A stretch of 41,645 nucleotides of DNA, taken from NCBI GenBank assembly GCA_017635095.1, contig JAGBMA010000150.1:1-41645 (forward strand), given 5' to 3'. Shown one piece after another: positions 39,984-41,645 of this stretch (its first letter is position 1; the number at the start of each line of letters is the position of its first letter). Both the position numbers and the translations under genes were made by a program. The DNA is from Ruminiclostridium sp. GTDB taxonomy: Bacteria > Bacillota > Clostridia > Oscillospirales > Ruminococcaceae. The notes beneath the pieces were generated by a model, which was given only the letters and a program-made list of their open reading frames with translations, was not told the origin of the DNA and ran no database searches.

Positions 39984-41432
39984 ATGGAAAGGTCAAAAGT
40001 GATCTTCGGGAATGAGATGTCGGATCATGCCTACAGAAAGGCTGTCGGCACAAAGGAAAAGTTTATAAGAAAGTACGGCGACGATTCGCATAAGGAATAC
40101 CATTTAAGTGCAGTCCCCGCACCGGCTATCGGCGATATCCTCGGAACCGAACAGCTCGTTATCACTCCCGAAACGGGGGTCGAGTTCGGCAGGAAGAGCC
40201 TTATCGTAGGCAATATCAGAATGGGTTTCGGCCACTACCGCATCTCTATGGCGATAGCGTCAGCTGCAAGAGCTATGGGGTATGATCCGTACTGGTTCGA
40301 CCTCAACTCTTTCGGCAATACCACCTGCGGCAAGATAATATCCGGTCAGAACGATCTGTATTCCCTCGGGTCGAGGCTGTCACAGCAGATACCGCTGTTC
40401 AACAAGCTTGTCTGGGAGCCGATAAACAGCGAGGGCTTCCGCAAGCTCACATACAACTGCACCGACCAGAAGACTTCCGAGCTCATGGTTCCGGTGTTCC
40501 GCGACCTGCCGAAAGACATACCCTACGTTGCGACCCATGTATGGCCTGCGCAGGCTGCCATACACGCGGGGCTGACAAATGTTGTCAACGCGATACCGGA
40601 CAACTGGCCGATGGCGCTGCATCTTGCGGAGGGCGCGATACACACTGTCCAGACCCCGTCCGCGTATCTTGGGTACCGCTCGCTCCGCGGAATGGACAAG
40701 AAGCGCCAGCTGAAGCCCATGCCGAAAAAGGCTATTGCATATACCGGTCATTATATTGACCACGAGCTTGTGCGCGGTATAGAAGAGGACTGCCGTATGC
40801 GCAGGGAGCGCGCGAAGGACGGAAAGCGCCGCTGGCTCATGTCGGTAGGCGGTGCCGGCGCTCAGAAGGAGATCTTTGTTGCAATAATAAAGAAGCTGCT
40901 TCCCGACATAGCGAAAGGCGATGCGGTGCTGTTCGTAAATGTGGGCGATCACCGCAATGTCTGGGACGCTCTCATCAGCGAGATCCCGCAGATGCGCAGC
41001 CTTGTGGTCGAGCATTTCGACGATTTCGATGAGACGAAAAAGTTCACCGAATACGCGTACAACAGCGAAGTAAAGGGGATCCACGCGTTCTGTCATTCCG
41101 ACATTTTTGCTGCAGTTTACTCCACGAATCTGCTCATGCGCTGTTCCGACGTTCTCATCACGAAGCCGAGCGAGCTTGCATTCTACCCGATACCGAAGCT
41201 TATGATAAAGCGTGTCGGCGGTCATGAAGCGTGGGGAGCTGTCCGTGCGGCCGAGGTCGGAGACGGGACATACGAGGTGACTACTCCCGCAGAGACCTGC
41301 GCCATGATAGATCTCATTCAGCGCAACGGCGACATTATTGACATGATGTGCCGCAACATTCTTGCCGCCAACAAGATCGGCATTTACAAGGGTGCCTACC
41401 GCGTAGTCAAGCTTGCAGCCCGCCGCCGCTGA
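39984..41432 (+). CDS. GT-B-fold glycosyltransferase-like protein of unknown role
   Basis: 482 residues. VGNIRMGFGHYRISMAIASAARAMGYDPYWFDL resembles the N-terminal glycine/histidine loop of GT28-type enzymes (MGDG synthase/MurG-like), and SDVLITKPSELAFYPIPKLMIKRVGGHEAWGA resembles their donor-binding C-terminal segment. No membrane span or signal. GGAGG is 6 nt before ATG 39984. It is divergent from, and co-regulated with, the TetR/symporter/galactosidase operon, which suggests a role with galactose or galactoside-derived donors, perhaps glycolipid synthesis. The exact reaction cannot be assigned. Confidence 0.6.
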   Translation: MERSKVIFGNEMSDHAYRKAVGTKEKFIRKYGDDSHKEYHLSAVPAPAIGDILGTEQLVITPETGVEFGRKSLIVGNIRMGFGHYRISMAIASAARAMGYDPYWFDLNSFGNTTCGKIISGQNDLYSLGSRLSQQIPLFNKLVWEPINSEGFRKLTYNCTDQKTSELMVPVFRDLPKDIPYVATHVWPAQAAIHAGLTNVVNAIPDNWPMALHLAEGAIHTVQTPSAYLGYRSLRGMDKKRQLKPMPKKAIAYTGHYIDHELVRGIEEDCRMRRERAKDGKRRWLMSVGGAGAQKEIFVAIIKKLLPDIAKGDAVLFVNVGDHRNVWDALISEIPQMRSLVVEHFDDFDETKKFTEYAYNSEVKGIHAFCHSDIFAAVYSTNLLMRCSDVLITKPSELAFYPIPKLMIKRVGGHEAWGAVRAAEVGDGTYEVTTPAETCAMIDLIQRNGDIIDMMCRNILAANKIGIYKGAYRVVKLAARRR

Positions 41433-41446
41433 GTACGCCCTACGCT

Positions 41447-41645
41447 GGCGGGCTCCGCTCTGCACCCTCAGCGCGTCTGCGGACGCGCGTGTGGGGCTCT
41501 GCCCCACACCCCGCGGGGGAGAGAGAAAACCTTTTTTTGTAAAAAAAGGCTTTTCTCTCTCCCCTCGACCCCTCTCTCTTTCCAAAAAAACTTTAGTAGC
41601 TGCCGCGCTGAGTGAGACAGTATCTGCACAACATATAAAAACAGC
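41447..41645. repeat. 199-bp GC-rich dispersed repeat, copy 2 (runs to the window end)
   Basis: Gapless match to 6077-6275 with about 9 mismatches. It again sits 15 bp after the stop of a plus-strand operon. The long A/T palindrome is at 41516-41564. Confidence 0.85.
41516..41564. terminator. long palindrome inside repeat copy 2, likely terminator
   Basis: Same inverted repeat as at 6146-6194; only the 2-nt centre (GT instead of AG) differs. Confidence 0.6.

Overview
The window looks like chromosomal DNA of a low-GC-lineage Gram-positive gut bacterium, most likely a Clostridia member of the Oscillospiraceae/Ruminococcus type. The signs are strong AGGAGG-type ribosome binding sites, TTG and GTG starts, consensus sigma-A promoters with 17-bp spacers, a lipoprotein signal, an ssrA (tmRNA) gene, heterodimeric ABC exporter halves and a GH36/GPH sugar operon. 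No species can be named from the sequence alone. Domain names are from memory of the families, without any search.

Layout. 1-6.3 kb: a membrane-anchored LysM/G5/M23 peptidoglycan hydrolase, a small hypothetical gene, and the two halves of an asymmetric ABC exporter, ending in a GC-rich dispersed repeat that contains a palindromic terminator. 6.5-9.0 kb: a class A penicillin-binding protein on the minus strand. 9.2-9.6 kb: tmRNA, followed by an HNH endonuclease gene bracketed by a 13-bp duplication of the tmRNA 3' end.

10.77-35.85 kb: a genomic island of about 25.1 kb inserted in the 3' end of tRNA-His(GUG). A 25-bp direct repeat marks both ends, and a tyrosine integrase lies just inside the left end. 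Cargo in order: a minus-strand block of integrase, HTH protein and NUMOD-domain proteins; about 1.2 kb of repeat-rich non-coding DNA; a second tyrosine recombinase; an XRE regulator divergent from a three-gene defence-like operon (SNF2 helicase with DUF3883, Zn-ribbon DUF1156 adenine methylase, Swt1-type HEPN-DUF499 ATPase); an AT-rich block with a CD-NTase (AGS-C sensor), a DUF6602 nuclease-like protein and two unknowns; an XRE regulator; a RloA/RloB (AbiL-like) pair with a Phd/YefM antitoxin-like gene; a transglutaminase-like lipoprotein; a DUF6809-like protein; and a divergent 57-residue gene/HTH pair. A 12-13 bp operator-like motif recurs six times from one end of the island to the other.

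35.85-41.6 kb: intact tRNA-His, then a minus-strand alpha-galactosidase, GPH symporter and TetR operon. This is divergent, through a symmetrical operator, from a GT-B-like protein, followed by a second copy of the 199-bp dispersed repeat.

The island reads as a mobile defence island with at least three separable antiviral modules. The most interesting parts are the helicase-methylase-HEPN/ATPase operon, which has BREX-type-3-like components but no PglZ, and the CD-NTase/DUF6602 unit. No relaxase, replication protein, capsid or terminase gene was seen, so the island appears non-conjugative and non-phage.
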